Of a stretch of DNA of 64,000 nucleotides, positions 41,897-50,579 are shown piece after piece; position 1 is the stretch's first letter; the number at the start of each line of letters is the position of its first letter. Position numbers and translations under genes: made by a program. The notes under the pieces were generated by a model. That model was not told the DNA's origin, searched no databases, and worked only from the letters and a program-made list of their open reading frames with translations. This stretch comes from Bordetella sp. H567. Lineage in GTDB: Bacteria; Pseudomonadota; Gammaproteobacteria; Burkholderiales; Burkholderiaceae_B. The stretch covers positions 4,166,084 to 4,230,083 of the forward strand of contig NZ_CP012334.1 in NCBI RefSeq assembly GCF_001704295.1, in the 5' to 3' direction.

Positions 41897-44878
41897 ATGC
41901 CCAGTTCCACTCCGCAACGCCCCGATCCCGACGCACTGCTGCGGGACATCGACGGGGCCGCGCAACGCGCCGCGCGTGGCCGGCTGCGCCTGTACTTCGG
42001 CGCATCGGCCGGCGTCGGCAAGACCTACGCCATGCTGGCGGCCGCGGCGGCCCAGCGCGCGCTGGGCGTGGACGTGCTGGCCGGCGTCGTCGAAACCCAC
42101 GGCCGGCGGGAAACCGCCGCATTGCTGGACGGCATTCCCCTGCTGCCGCGCATGGATCATGCATACCGCGGCCACGTGCTGCGGGAATTCGATCTGGACG
42201 GCGCGCTGGCACGGCGGCCAGCCCTGGTGCTGGTCGACGAACTGGCGCATTCGAATGCGCCGGGCGCCCGCCACGCCAAGCGCTGGCAGGACGTGGAAGA
42301 ACTGCTGGCGGCCGGCATCGACGTGTGGAGCACGCTGAACGCCCAGCACCTGGAAAGCCTGAACCAGGCGGTGGGCAGCATCACGGGCATCCCGGTGTGG
42401 GAAACCGTGCCGGACCGCCTGTTCGACGCGGCCGATGAAGTGGTGCTGGTGGACCTGCCGCCCGACGAACTGCTGCGCCGGCTGCGCGACGGCAAGGTCT
42501 ACATGCCGGAACAGGCGCGTCATGCCGCCCGCAATTTCTTCCGCAAGGGCAACCTGATCGCGCTGCGCGAACTGGCCTTGCGCCGCATGGCCGAACGGGT
42601 GGACGACGACGTCCAGGCGTACCGGCGCGACCGCGCCGTGGATACCGTGTGGCGCACGCGCGAAGCCATCGTCGCCTGCCTGGCACCGGACGCCGAAGCC
42701 GAATACGTGGTGCGCGCCGCGCACCGCCTGGCGCAGCAGCTGGACGGCGAACTGCACGTCGTCACGGTGGAAGCGCCCAGCCTCATCGCGCCGACGGCCG
42801 CGCAGCGGCTCGCGCTGCAGGCCGCGCTGGCGGTCGCGCGCGATCTGGATGCGCGCGTCGACACGCTGGGCGGCGCCGATATGGTGCAAGCACTGGTGGC
42901 CTACGTCCGCCGGCACAACGTCACCAAGGCCGTCATCGGCCGCACGCGCGCCGCGCGCGGCCGCGGGCTGGGCACGCGCTGGGGCGAATGGCTGGCCGTC
43001 CTGCTGTCGCCCGCGGGGCTGTGGCGACGCCGCAGCTTCGCCGACCTGCTGGCGTCGGGATGCCCCGAGCTGGACGTGATCCGCCTCGCCGCGCCGTCGC
43101 AGGCGTCGGCCGCGCGCGCGCCGGCGATGCGGCTCGGCGCCCCGCCGGCGGGGACGCCCCCCGCGCAAGCCAGCGCGGCGCCGCAACGGCCCGGTTCACC
43201 GCCGCTGCCGGCTGACGCGGCGCCACGTCGCCGCCTGGGCGGCTATGCCTGGTCCGGCATCTATTGCGCCATCGCCACGGCCATATCGCTGATCGCCTTT
43301 CCGGCACTGCACCAGACCAATATCGCCATGTTCTACCTGTTGGCCGTCATGGCGGTGGCGCTGCGCCACGGCCGCGGCCCCGCGGCGCTGGCGTCGGTGA
43401 TCAGCGTGGCCGCCTTCGATTTCTTCTTCGTGCAGCCCACCCGGTCCTTCGCCGTTTCGGATGTCCAATACCTGGTCACCTTCTTCGTCCTGCTGACCGT
43501 GGGCCTGCTGATCGGCCAGTTGACGGCGGGGCTGCGCCAGTTGGCGCTGTCCTCCGCGCGGCGCGAAAGCGTGGCGCGTGGCCTGTACGAGTTCGCGCGC
43601 GAACTATCGTCGGCGCTGCTGCCGGAACAGATCGTGGCGTCGGCGTCTTCCTACCTCAATGCCGCCTTCGGCACACCTTGCGCGCTGCTCCTGCTGGGCA
43701 ACGACGACCGCCTCGCGCTGGCCAGCGCGGATACGCCGCTGCAGGTCGAAACGGCGCTGGCGCAGTGGGTCTCTGACCATGGACAGCCTGCGGGCTGCGG
43801 CACCCATACGCTATCGGGCAGCCCCCTCCTCTATATGCCGCTGAAGGCGCCGATGCGGACGCGCGGCGTGCTGGTGCTGGCGCCGCCGGGCGGCGCTTCA
43901 TTCATGACATCGGAAGATCGCCCCCACCTGGACGCCTACGCCACGCTGATCGCCATCGCGATCGAGCGCGTGCATTACGTGGAGGTCGCACAGCAGGCAC
44001 TGGTGGACATGGCCTCGGAGAAGCTGCGCAGTTCGCTGTTGTCGGCCATCTCGCACGACCTGCGCACACCCCTGACCAGCCTCGTCGGCATGACCGATAC
44101 GCTGATGCGCGATCCGGCCGCATTGGCGCCCGCGCACCGTGAAATCGCGCTGGCGATGCGCGAGCAGGCGCGCCGCATGCATGCCATGGTGGTCAACCTG
44201 CTGGACATGGCGCGCCTGCAGAACCGCGAAGTGACGCTGCGCAAGGAATGGCAGTCGGTGGAGGAACTGGTCGGCGCCGCCATCGCGGAAATGCGCGAAC
44301 CGCTGCGCCAGCACGTCGTTTCGGTGGCGCCGCTGTCGAACCTGCCGCTGGTCGAATGCGACGGCGTGCTGATGCAGCGCGTGCTGTGCAATCTGCTCGA
44401 AAACGCGGCCAAGTACACGCCGCCGGGCAGCCACGTGCACATCGACGCCATCGCGCGCGACGACGAAATCCTGGTTCGCGTCGCGGATGACGGCCCGGGC
44501 ATTCCGGCGCGCCTGGAAAAGGCCATCTTCGAGAAATTCGTCCGCGGTGAACGCGAATCCGCCACGCCAGGGGCCGGCCTGGGCCTGGCCGTCTGCCACG
44601 CGATCATGCAGGCGCACCAGGGCCGCATCCGGGTGGAGCCGGGGGAAGCGCCTTGGGACGGCGCACGCTTCGTCGTGCAGCTGCCGCTGACACAAGCGCC
44701 CGCCATCGCCGCCGAGACGCCGGCAGACCAGGACGCCGACGCCGCCTCGCCCGAAGCACGGGTCGAGACGGCCGCCGGCACGATGGCGCAGGCAACGCCG
44801 GCCGATGGGGCTGTCGACCCCGGTGCGCCGCGGGACCGTGCCATCCCCACCGGCCCGCCCAGCCCCCATACCGGATAA
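41897..44878 (+). CDS. kdpD: Potassium sensor histidine kinase KdpD
   Basis: A 993-aa sensor. The N-terminal KdpD domain has Walker A GASAGVGKTYAM (about 35-43) and DELAHSNAPGARHAKRWQDV, followed by a USP domain. Four membrane helices lie near residues 450-545, then a GAF domain, HisKA with H720 (AISHDLRTPLTSLVGMTD) and HATPase (NLLENAAKYTPP, DDGPGIPARLEKAIFEKF, PGAGLGLAV). It is about 100 residues longer than the Escherichia coli form owing to an Ala/Pro-rich linker before the membrane part and a low-complexity tail of about 65 residues. It phosphorylates KdpE under K+ limitation. Confidence 0.97.
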   Translation: MPSSTPQRPDPDALLRDIDGAAQRAARGRLRLYFGASAGVGKTYAMLAAAAAQRALGVDVLAGVVETHGRRETAALLDGIPLLPRMDHAYRGHVLREFDLDGALARRPALVLVDELAHSNAPGARHAKRWQDVEELLAAGIDVWSTLNAQHLESLNQAVGSITGIPVWETVPDRLFDAADEVVLVDLPPDELLRRLRDGKVYMPEQARHAARNFFRKGNLIALRELALRRMAERVDDDVQAYRRDRAVDTVWRTREAIVACLAPDAEAEYVVRAAHRLAQQLDGELHVVTVEAPSLIAPTAAQRLALQAALAVARDLDARVDTLGGADMVQALVAYVRRHNVTKAVIGRTRAARGRGLGTRWGEWLAVLLSPAGLWRRRSFADLLASGCPELDVIRLAAPSQASAARAPAMRLGAPPAGTPPAQASAAPQRPGSPPLPADAAPRRRLGGYAWSGIYCAIATAISLIAFPALHQTNIAMFYLLAVMAVALRHGRGPAALASVISVAAFDFFFVQPTRSFAVSDVQYLVTFFVLLTVGLLIGQLTAGLRQLALSSARRESVARGLYEFARELSSALLPEQIVASASSYLNAAFGTPCALLLLGNDDRLALASADTPLQVETALAQWVSDHGQPAGCGTHTLSGSPLLYMPLKAPMRTRGVLVLAPPGGASFMTSEDRPHLDAYATLIAIAIERVHYVEVAQQALVDMASEKLRSSLLSAISHDLRTPLTSLVGMTDTLMRDPAALAPAHREIALAMREQARRMHAMVVNLLDMARLQNREVTLRKEWQSVEELVGAAIAEMREPLRQHVVSVAPLSNLPLVECDGVLMQRVLCNLLENAAKYTPPGSHVHIDAIARDDEILVRVADDGPGIPARLEKAIFEKFVRGERESATPGAGLGLAVCHAIMQAHQGRIRVEPGEAPWDGARFVVQLPLTQAPAIAAETPADQDADAASPEARVETAAGTMAQATPADGAVDPGAPRDRAIPTGPPSPHTG

Positions 44879-44888
44879 CAGGACACGC

Positions 44889-45581
44889 ATGTTCGACTTT
44901 CATCCCACCATCCTGCTCATCGAGGACGACGCCAACATCCGGCGCTTTGTGCGCACGGCGCTGCAAGACGAGGGATGCGCGGTATTCGAGGCCGAAACCG
45001 TGCAGCGCGGGCTGATCGAGGCCGGCACGCGGCAGCCGGACCTGGTCATCCTGGACCTGGGCCTGCCGGACGGCGACGGCATGACGCTGATGCGCGAACT
45101 GCGCGCCTGGACCGAAGTCCCCGTGCTGGTGCTGTCGGCCCGCACGGCGGAAACCGACAAGATCGCCGCCCTGGATGCCGGCGCGGACGACTACCTGGCC
45201 AAGCCCTTCGGCGTGGGCGAACTGCTGGCGCGGCTGCGCGTCCTGCTGCGCCGGCATGCCCGCGGCGGTGCCGGCAATGCGGCGGAAATCGTCTTCGGCG
45301 ACGTCCATGTCGATTTTTCAAAGCGCGTCGTGCAGCGCAAGGGCCAGCACGTGCACCTGACCGGCATGGAATACCGCCTGCTCGCGGCGCTGATCGCGCA
45401 TCGCGGCAAGGTCATGACCCACCGCGAGCTGCTGCGCGAGGTATGGGGCCCCTCGCATGTGGAAAGCAGCCACTACCTGCGCATCTACATGGGCCACCTG
45501 CGCCAGAAACTGGAAGCGGATCCGGCGCAGCCGGTCTTCCTGCTGACGGAAGTCGGCGTCGGATATCGCTTCGCGGGTTGA
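44889..45581 (+). CDS. kdpE: Response regulator KdpE
   Basis: A 230-aa OmpR-type regulator. The receiver has acidic pocket IEDDANIRR, phosphorylated D56 in LVILDLGLPDGDG, Thr/Ser VLVLSARTAE and K in LAKPFGVGELLAR. The winged helix ends LTEVGVGYRFAG. ATG 44889 starts the receiver; in-frame upstream codons overlap kdpD. It activates kdpFABC. Confidence 0.97.
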   Translation: MFDFHPTILLIEDDANIRRFVRTALQDEGCAVFEAETVQRGLIEAGTRQPDLVILDLGLPDGDGMTLMRELRAWTEVPVLVLSARTAETDKIAALDAGADDYLAKPFGVGELLARLRVLLRRHARGGAGNAAEIVFGDVHVDFSKRVVQRKGQHVHLTGMEYRLLAALIAHRGKVMTHRELLREVWGPSHVESSHYLRIYMGHLRQKLEADPAQPVFLLTEVGVGYRFAG

Positions 45582-45620
45582 CACCGCGCGGCCCCGTCCT
45601 TGGGTGGCTCTTTATATCCC

Positions 45621-45632
45621 GCTTACGTAAGC
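45621..45632. promoter_or_regulatory. Perfect 12-bp palindrome between kdpE and porin gene
   Basis: GCTTACGTAAGC is a perfect palindrome in the 134-bp gap, next to TTTATATCCC. It is a candidate regulator site for the porin gene downstream. It lacks a loop and T run, so it is not a good terminator. Confidence 0.4.
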
Positions 45633-45715
45633 AGGCCGTCTTTTGAGCCGCCGTTTATGCGTTTCTTCCTATCGTTGCGCTTCTTTCGCAACACGCGCAA
45701 TCCAGGAGAAACCGC

Positions 45716-46591
45716 ATGCGCCATGCTCGTCCCCTACCGCCCGTCCGGCAGTCCGCCATCCACGCCGTCGCAAACGGACGACAGGTGTCCAGAGGCCGCG
45801 CGCGTGCCGCCCAGGGCAGGCTGGGCATGCTGCTGGCGATTGCCGTCTTGATCGGCGGCAGCGCCGCGATCGCGCCCGCCGCGCGCGCGGATACCGCCTC
45901 GGACGACCCTGCCACCAACCCACCCTACAGCATCACCGCCAACATGACGCTGGCATCGCAATACCGCTATCGCGGCCTGATGCAGACCGATAACAAGCCG
46001 GCCATCCAGGGCGGTTTCGATTTCACCCACGAAAGCGGCTTCTACATCGGCAACTGGAATTCCAGCATCAGTTGGCTATCGGACAGCAATCCCGATGTAT
46101 CGGCGCCGATCGAAATGGATTTCTATGGCGGTTACCGAGGCAACGTCGTGCAGGACGTGCCCTTCGACTTCGGCGTGCTGAAGTACTACTACCCCGGAGA
46201 CTATCCCAGCGGCTACACCAACCCGGACACCACAGAGTTCTACGGCAGCATCGGCTACAAGACCACGTCGTTCAAGTACTCGTACGCGGTCTCCAACCTG
46301 TTCGGCTTCGCGCGCAGCAAGGGCAGCCAGTACTTCGACCTGAGCGGAAATTACGACCTAGGCGTATGGGACCTGACGCTGAATACGCACGTCGGCTACC
46401 AATACGTGCACAACGTCGACCATGCCTCCTACTACGACTGGAAGCTTGGGCTCACCAAGGATCTGGGCCAGGGCCTGGGGATATCAGTGGCCTATATCGA
46501 CACCAATGCGGATCGCGATATCTACACGAATTCGCAGGGCAGGTTCATGGGCCGCGGCACGGTGCTGGCGTCCATCACAAAGACGTTCTGA
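45716..46591 (+). CDS. TorF-family putative outer-membrane porin
   Basis: A 291-aa secreted beta-barrel protein of the TIGR02001/TorF type. A long N-region of about 37 residues precedes a signal core (LGMLLAIAVLIGGSAAIAPA, cleaved near ARA-D). The mature part starts YSITANMTLASQYRYRGLMQ and ends LASITKTF with a terminal Phe, as expected for outer-membrane barrels. YGSIGYKTTSFKYSYAVSNL is a barrel strand. AGGAGA eight bases before 45716 supports this start. The ligand is unknown. Confidence 0.88.
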   Translation: MRHARPLPPVRQSAIHAVANGRQVSRGRARAAQGRLGMLLAIAVLIGGSAAIAPAARADTASDDPATNPPYSITANMTLASQYRYRGLMQTDNKPAIQGGFDFTHESGFYIGNWNSSISWLSDSNPDVSAPIEMDFYGGYRGNVVQDVPFDFGVLKYYYPGDYPSGYTNPDTTEFYGSIGYKTTSFKYSYAVSNLFGFARSKGSQYFDLSGNYDLGVWDLTLNTHVGYQYVHNVDHASYYDWKLGLTKDLGQGLGISVAYIDTNADRDIYTNSQGRFMGRGTVLASITKTF

Positions 46592-46633
46592 GCTGGCTGG
46601 CGCAGCCAGCCGTCGGCGGAATTTCTCGTCAGG

Positions 46634-46678
46634 GGGCCGTCGATGCGCGGCGGCACAGGCACCGCGCATCGACGGCCC
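46634..46678. terminator. 17-bp perfect GC-rich hairpin between convergent genes
   Basis: GGGCCGTCGATGCGCGG (46634-46650) pairs perfectly with CCGCGCATCGACGGCCC (46662-46678) around an 11-base spacer. It lies between the porin gene (+) and the winged-helix gene (-). There is no T run on either strand, so it would be a non-canonical terminator or an mRNA 3'-end stabiliser. Confidence 0.55.
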
Positions 46679-46683
46679 GCCGC

Positions 46684-47193
46684 CTATTCGATCGAGACCT
46701 CTTCCGTGAACATGTAGCCCCAGCGGCGCACCGAGCGCAGCGGCAAGGGCATGCCCATGGCGTGCGCCTTGCGGCGCAGGCGGCTGACCATCACGTCCAC
46801 CCCGCGCGGCGACGTCGCGACCTTATCGGCAGACTCGCCCCGCCCGGCCGCCAGCGCGCCCAGTTCACTGCGCGCCAGGCTGTGATTGGGCGCGTTGAAC
46901 AGAGCCAGCATAAAAAGCCGCTCCAGCGTTGTCAGCCCCAGGCGCTGCCCCTGCGGGGACAGCAGCGTCCAGCCCCCCTCGCGCAGCCGCCACGCCCACG
47001 AAACCGGTTCGGCCGCGATGGGCCGCGACAGGCCGGGCGAGGCCGACGGGACGCGGGCGATATCGTGATGATCGCCGACATGCGACAGGCAGGCTGACAG
47101 CTCCTGGACCGTCGACGTCAACCTGCGCAGGTCGGCCTCGAGCTGGATCAGCGTGGCCTGCAGTTCACGCTTCGAAAGGGAAAGGGCGGTCAC
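46684..47193 (-). CDS. OmpR-type winged-helix DNA-binding protein without receiver domain
   Basis: A 169-aa protein. The first 40 residues are a Leu-rich coiled coil (ELQATLIQLEADLRRLTSTV). The C-terminal half (about 70-165) is a trans_reg_C winged helix: LREGGWTLLSPQGQRLGLTT, LERLFMLALFNAPN, VDVMVSRLRRKAHAMG and VRRWGYMFTE. It has no receiver or membrane segment, so regulation by phosphorylation is not expected; dimerisation by the coiled coil is inferred. It diverges from an XRE-type gene with a shared operator-like repeat. Confidence 0.85.
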   Translation of the reverse strand: MTALSLSKRELQATLIQLEADLRRLTSTVQELSACLSHVGDHHDIARVPSASPGLSRPIAAEPVSWAWRLREGGWTLLSPQGQRLGLTTLERLFMLALFNAPNHSLARSELGALAAGRGESADKVATSPRGVDVMVSRLRRKAHAMGMPLPLRSVRRWGYMFTEEVSIE

Positions 47194-47275
47194 GGTGGAT
47201 TATCAGCCTGGGCTTTTGGCGCCGCCCCCGATGGCGGCCCCTCATTGGCCTCTGGACAGCGCCATCCAGAGACGT

Positions 47276-47296
47276 TATGTATCACACAGATACATA
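47276..47296. promoter_or_regulatory. 8-bp inverted repeat in the divergent regulator gap
   Basis: TATGTATC-ACACA-GATACATA is a perfect inverted repeat (8-bp arms, 5-bp spacer) centred 93 bp from the winged-helix start and 107 bp from the XRE start, in an AT-rich segment. It is a good candidate operator for either regulator. Confidence 0.6.
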
Positions 47297-47392
47297 TTAC
47301 AAATATTTTGCCGGCTTGGCACTACGAAACTCTTAGGGAGCACACGCAGAAAATCTAAGACCATCGCCGCATCAGACAGGACGTTTCGATCC

Positions 47393-47935
47393 ATGCTAAC
47401 GAGCAGGCTCAAAGAGGCGCGGCTCCGCGCGGGCCTTTCCCAGGAAAGGCTGGGTACGCTTGCGGGATTGGACGAGATGTCGGCAAGCTCGCGGATGAAC
47501 CAATACGAGCGGGGCAAGCACACGCCCGGCTTCTTCCTGATCGAACGCCTGGCCCAGGCGTTGAACATGCCGACGCCCTGGTTCTACACCCGCGACGACG
47601 ACATGGCAGAGCTGCTGCTCGCCTACAACGCCTTGCCGGCCGACCTCAGGGAAAAGGCGCTTTCCTACGTGCGTGAACTCGCCCGGGCCAACGGCAAGGG
47701 GGACGGCGCGGAGGCCGCAGCGGGTGCCGCGGACGCCGGCGCGGCCACGGATTCCGGCACTCCCGTCGCTCCCGGCACTGCCGGGGCAAGCGCGGACCAA
47801 GGCAGCACGCCGCAGGGCGGGGACGCCCAGGGGGAGCCGGCCGGCCCGGCTACATATTCTCGATCATCACCCGGCCAAAGCCAGAACAGGACACCTGCTC
47901 CGCCCCCTTCAGCAGACGGGCGAAGTCGAAAGTGA
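47393..47935 (+). CDS. XRE/Cro-CI-type helix-turn-helix protein
   Basis: A 180-aa protein. The HTH_3 domain (residues 3-65) has [34 protein letters not shown] and [21 protein letters not shown] helical segment follows ([20 protein letters not shown]). The last 80 residues are an Ala/Gly/Pro/Ser-rich tail. The 3' end overlaps icd by 86 bp in convergent orientation. Single HTH proteins with this helical extension are common chromosomal regulators in Burkholderiales; the target is unknown. Confidence 0.85.
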   Translation: MLTSRLKEARLRAGLSQERLGTLAGLDEMSASSRMNQYERGKHTPGFFLIERLAQALNMPTPWFYTRDDDMAELLLAYNALPADLREKALSYVRELARANGKGDGAEAAAGAADAGAATDSGTPVAPGTAGASADQGSTPQGGDAQGEPAGPATYSRSSPGQSQNRTPAPPPSADGRSRK

Positions 47936-49109
47936 CCTTCTTGGCCAGGATGGCTTTTTCCATGCTGGCGATGATCATGTCCGCGGCCTCTACCCAGCCC
48001 AGGTGGCGCAGCATCATCGCGGCGGCCAGGATTTCCGAGCCCGGGTTGACATAGTCCTTGCCTGCGTACTTGGGCGCAGTGCCGTGCGTGGCCTCGAACA
48101 TGGCGACGGAATCCGACATATTGGCGCCAGGGGTAATGCCGATGCCGCCCACCTGCGCCGCCACGGCGGCCGAAATATAGTCGCCGTTCAGGTTCAGCGT
48201 CGCGATCACGTCGAATTCCCCGGGGCGCAGCATGGATTGCTGCAGGAAGGCGTCCGCCATGATGTCCTTGGCGACGATCTCGCGTCCCGTCCTGGGATTC
48301 TTGAAGCGGCACCACGGACCGCCGTCGATCTGCTCGGCCGCAAATTCCTCACGCAGCAATTCGTATCCCCAGTCGCGGAAGCCGCCCTCGGTATACGTCA
48401 TGATGTTGCCCTTGTGCACCAGCGTCAGGGTGGCGCGGTCATGATCGATGGCGTACTGCGCGGCCTTGCGCACCAGGCGCCGCGTGCCCTCGCGCGACAC
48501 CGGCTTGATGCCGATGGCCGAGCTGTCGGGAAAACGCAGATGCCGCGAATGCACGTGGTTCTGCAGGAAATCGACCAATTCGCGCGCCTGCGGCGAACCG
48601 GCGGGAAACTCGATGCCCGCGTAGATGTCTTCGGAGTTCTCGCGGAAAATAACCATATCGGTCTTTTCCGGCTCGCGCAGCGGCGCGGGCACCCCACGGA
48701 AATAACGCGCGGGACGCAGGCAGACGTACAGGTCCAGTTCCTGCCGCAGCGCCACATTGAGCGAGCGCACGGTGCCGCCGGTACGGGCCGCCGCCAGCGG
48801 GCCCTTGATGGAAACGACATAGTCGCGCACCGCCTGCAGGGTTTCCTGCGGCAGCCAGGCCTCCGTACCATACAGTTTGGTGGCCTTTTCGCCTGCGTAG
48901 ACCTCCATCCAATGAATGCGGCGGCGCTCGCCGTACGACTTCGCCACTGCCGCGTCCACGACCGCCATCATGACGGGCGTAATGTCCACGCCAACCCCGT
49001 CGCCCTGTATGTAGGGCACGATGGGCTGGTCGGGCACGTTCAGCGTGAAGTCCGCATTGACGGTGATTTTCTGGCCCCCCGCGGGAGGCTGGATATGCTG
49101 GTACGACAT
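47850..49109 (-). CDS. icd: Isocitrate dehydrogenase, NADP-dependent
   Basis: A 419-aa TCA-cycle enzyme converting isocitrate to 2-oxoglutarate. It has [20 protein letters not shown], the regulatory/active-site serine in [35 protein letters not shown] and [23 protein letters not shown] 49109 has GGAG six bases upstream, better than ATG 49133. It converges on and overlaps the XRE gene. Confidence 0.98.
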   Translation of the reverse strand: MSYQHIQPPAGGQKITVNADFTLNVPDQPIVPYIQGDGVGVDITPVMMAVVDAAVAKSYGERRRIHWMEVYAGEKATKLYGTEAWLPQETLQAVRDYVVSIKGPLAAARTGGTVRSLNVALRQELDLYVCLRPARYFRGVPAPLREPEKTDMVIFRENSEDIYAGIEFPAGSPQARELVDFLQNHVHSRHLRFPDSSAIGIKPVSREGTRRLVRKAAQYAIDHDRATLTLVHKGNIMTYTEGGFRDWGYELLREEFAAEQIDGGPWCRFKNPRTGREIVAKDIMADAFLQQSMLRPGEFDVIATLNLNGDYISAAVAAQVGGIGITPGANMSDSVAMFEATHGTAPKYAGKDYVNPGSEILAAAMMLRHLGWVEAADMIIASMEKAILAKKVTFDFARLLKGAEQVSCSGFGRVMIENM

Positions 49110-49250
49110 GGACGCTCCGAAGCCTGCTGGCATGTGCCCGCCATTCTATATCCGCGCGGCGGCGCGCACGGCAATGCCTGTTATGCGAGTGGGTAAAATA
49201 CCCCATCGCGGGACGCCTGCCCCGCCCTCTCCTGCTGTTCCGCTACCGCC

Positions 49251-49676
49251 ATGTTCAATCCGTCACGCGACCAAGTGCGCGAATTCTTTATCGAAGCCTG
49301 GCGCAAGCACAAGGCGGCCGCGGTCCTGACCCCGCTGGAAGCGATGGCGGTGGACTGGATGGTCCAGCATCCGGAATATCACGGCGACCTGGAAAGCCCG
49401 GAGGCAATGACGGCCGAGTATGCCGTCGAGAAAGGCCGCACCAACCCTTTCCTGCATCTCTCCATGCACCTGGCGATCGCCGAGCAATTGTCGATCGATC
49501 ATCCGCCCGGCATCCGGGCGGCCTACCAGCGCCTGGCGGCGCGCAGCGACGCGCACCACGCGGTGCACGAAATCATGGAATGCCTGGGGCAGGTCGTCTG
49601 GGAGGCCCAGCGGCTGGGCACTCCCATGGACAGCGATACCTATATCGACCTGATCCGCCAGCGGGCGGAACGGTGA
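49251..49676 (+). CDS. DUF1841 family protein
   Basis: A 141-aa protein with the complete DUF1841 pattern: MFNPSRDQVREFFIEAWRKH, LTPLEAMAVDWMVQHPEYHG, NPFLHLSMHLAIAEQLSIDH and DAHHAVHEIMECLGQVVWEA. It is conserved across betaproteobacteria and of unknown role. The many His and Glu residues in helical spacing suggest metal binding, which is inference. It diverges from icd across 141 bp, which contains GGGTA-AAA-TACCC at 49191-49203. Confidence 0.95.
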   Translation: MFNPSRDQVREFFIEAWRKHKAAAVLTPLEAMAVDWMVQHPEYHGDLESPEAMTAEYAVEKGRTNPFLHLSMHLAIAEQLSIDHPPGIRAAYQRLAARSDAHHAVHEIMECLGQVVWEAQRLGTPMDSDTYIDLIRQRAER

Positions 49677-49677
49677 A

Positions 49678-50040
49678 TTATTTCCGTGTGCCCAGGTCGC
49701 TGGGCAAGCTGGACAGCCATGCCGCGACATTGTCGATGTCGGCATCGCTCAGCTGTACCGCGAAGGCTCCCATGATGGGATTCTTGCGGATGTTGGCGGT
49801 GGCGGCGGCGCCGGACTGGCCCCGCTTGTAAGCCTTCAGGGCGTGCGCCAGGAAGTCTTCATGCTGGCCCGCCAGGATCGGATACTGCGGGTCCGCCGGC
49901 GTCTTGGCGTCCGCGCCATGGCAGGACGCGCAATTGAATTTGCCGAATACCGCCTTGCCCGCGGCCAGGTCGTCGGCGTGCGACGCCGTCGCGGCAAGGC
50001 CCAGCAGCACCCCGGCGAGGGTGACGATCGTGCGTTTCAT
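49678..50040 (-). CDS. Small c-type cytochrome
   Basis: A 120-aa periplasmic monoheme cytochrome. A signal peptide ends TASHA near residue 22. The heme site is CASCH in FGKFNCASCHGADAKTP, with the distal Met in NPIMGAFAVQLSDADI. ATG 50040 starts the signal peptide; an in-frame ATG at 50055 overlaps the upstream stop. It converges with DUF1841 by one base and is paired with the next cytochrome gene. Confidence 0.94.
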   Translation of the reverse strand: MKRTIVTLAGVLLGLAATASHADDLAAGKAVFGKFNCASCHGADAKTPADPQYPILAGQHEDFLAHALKAYKRGQSGAAATANIRKNPIMGAFAVQLSDADIDNVAAWLSSLPSDLGTRK

Positions 50041-50051
50041 GGATGCCCCCG

Positions 50052-50399
50052 TCATTTGAGAGTGGAGTAATACGCCGCGATATCCGCGATGTCCTGGTCG
50101 GACAGGCTGCCCGCGACGGCATCCATGGTGGGATGACTGCGCTCGCCCTTCTTGTATGCGTTGAGCGCGTTCTCTATGTATTTGGCATTCTGGCCGGCGA
50201 TCATCGGCACGCGATACACCTCCGGGAATGCGGTCTTGTAGTCGGGGATGCCGTGGCAGCCGATGCACATCGAGACCTTGTCCCGACCGGCCTGGGCATT
50301 TCCGCCCTTGGCGGCATCCGCCGCATGCGCGGCGCCGGCACAGGATGCCCAGACGGCAAGCAGGCACGCCGTACGCAATACAGTGGTTCGCAACTTCAT
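50052..50399 (-). CDS. Small c-type cytochrome
   Basis: A 115-aa monoheme cytochrome with a signal peptide ending AHAAD near residue 27. The heme site is CIGCH (SMCIGCHGIPDYKTAF) and the likely Met ligand lies in HPTMDAVAGSLSDQDI. It is upstream of the other cytochrome by 11 bp in one operon. The pair resembles the cytochrome c4/c5-like carriers of betaproteobacteria. It diverges from the MoxR gene across 180 bp. Confidence 0.94.
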   Translation of the reverse strand: MKLRTTVLRTACLLAVWASCAGAAHAADAAKGGNAQAGRDKVSMCIGCHGIPDYKTAFPEVYRVPMIAGQNAKYIENALNAYKKGERSHPTMDAVAGSLSDQDIADIAAYYSTLK

Positions 50400-50579
50400 G
50401 AATTGGCTCTTGATATGGCGACTTTGGTTGCTGGAACTTCTGGAACTGCCTTGCTGAACTGCCCGCGGACCGGCCTCCCCCGGGCCGCAAACCGGACGAT
50501 TGTACGATAATTAGCGCATTGCCAACGGCGGGGCCGGCCCACAAGCGGCACGCCCCGCACCACACGAGGCCCAGTCTCC

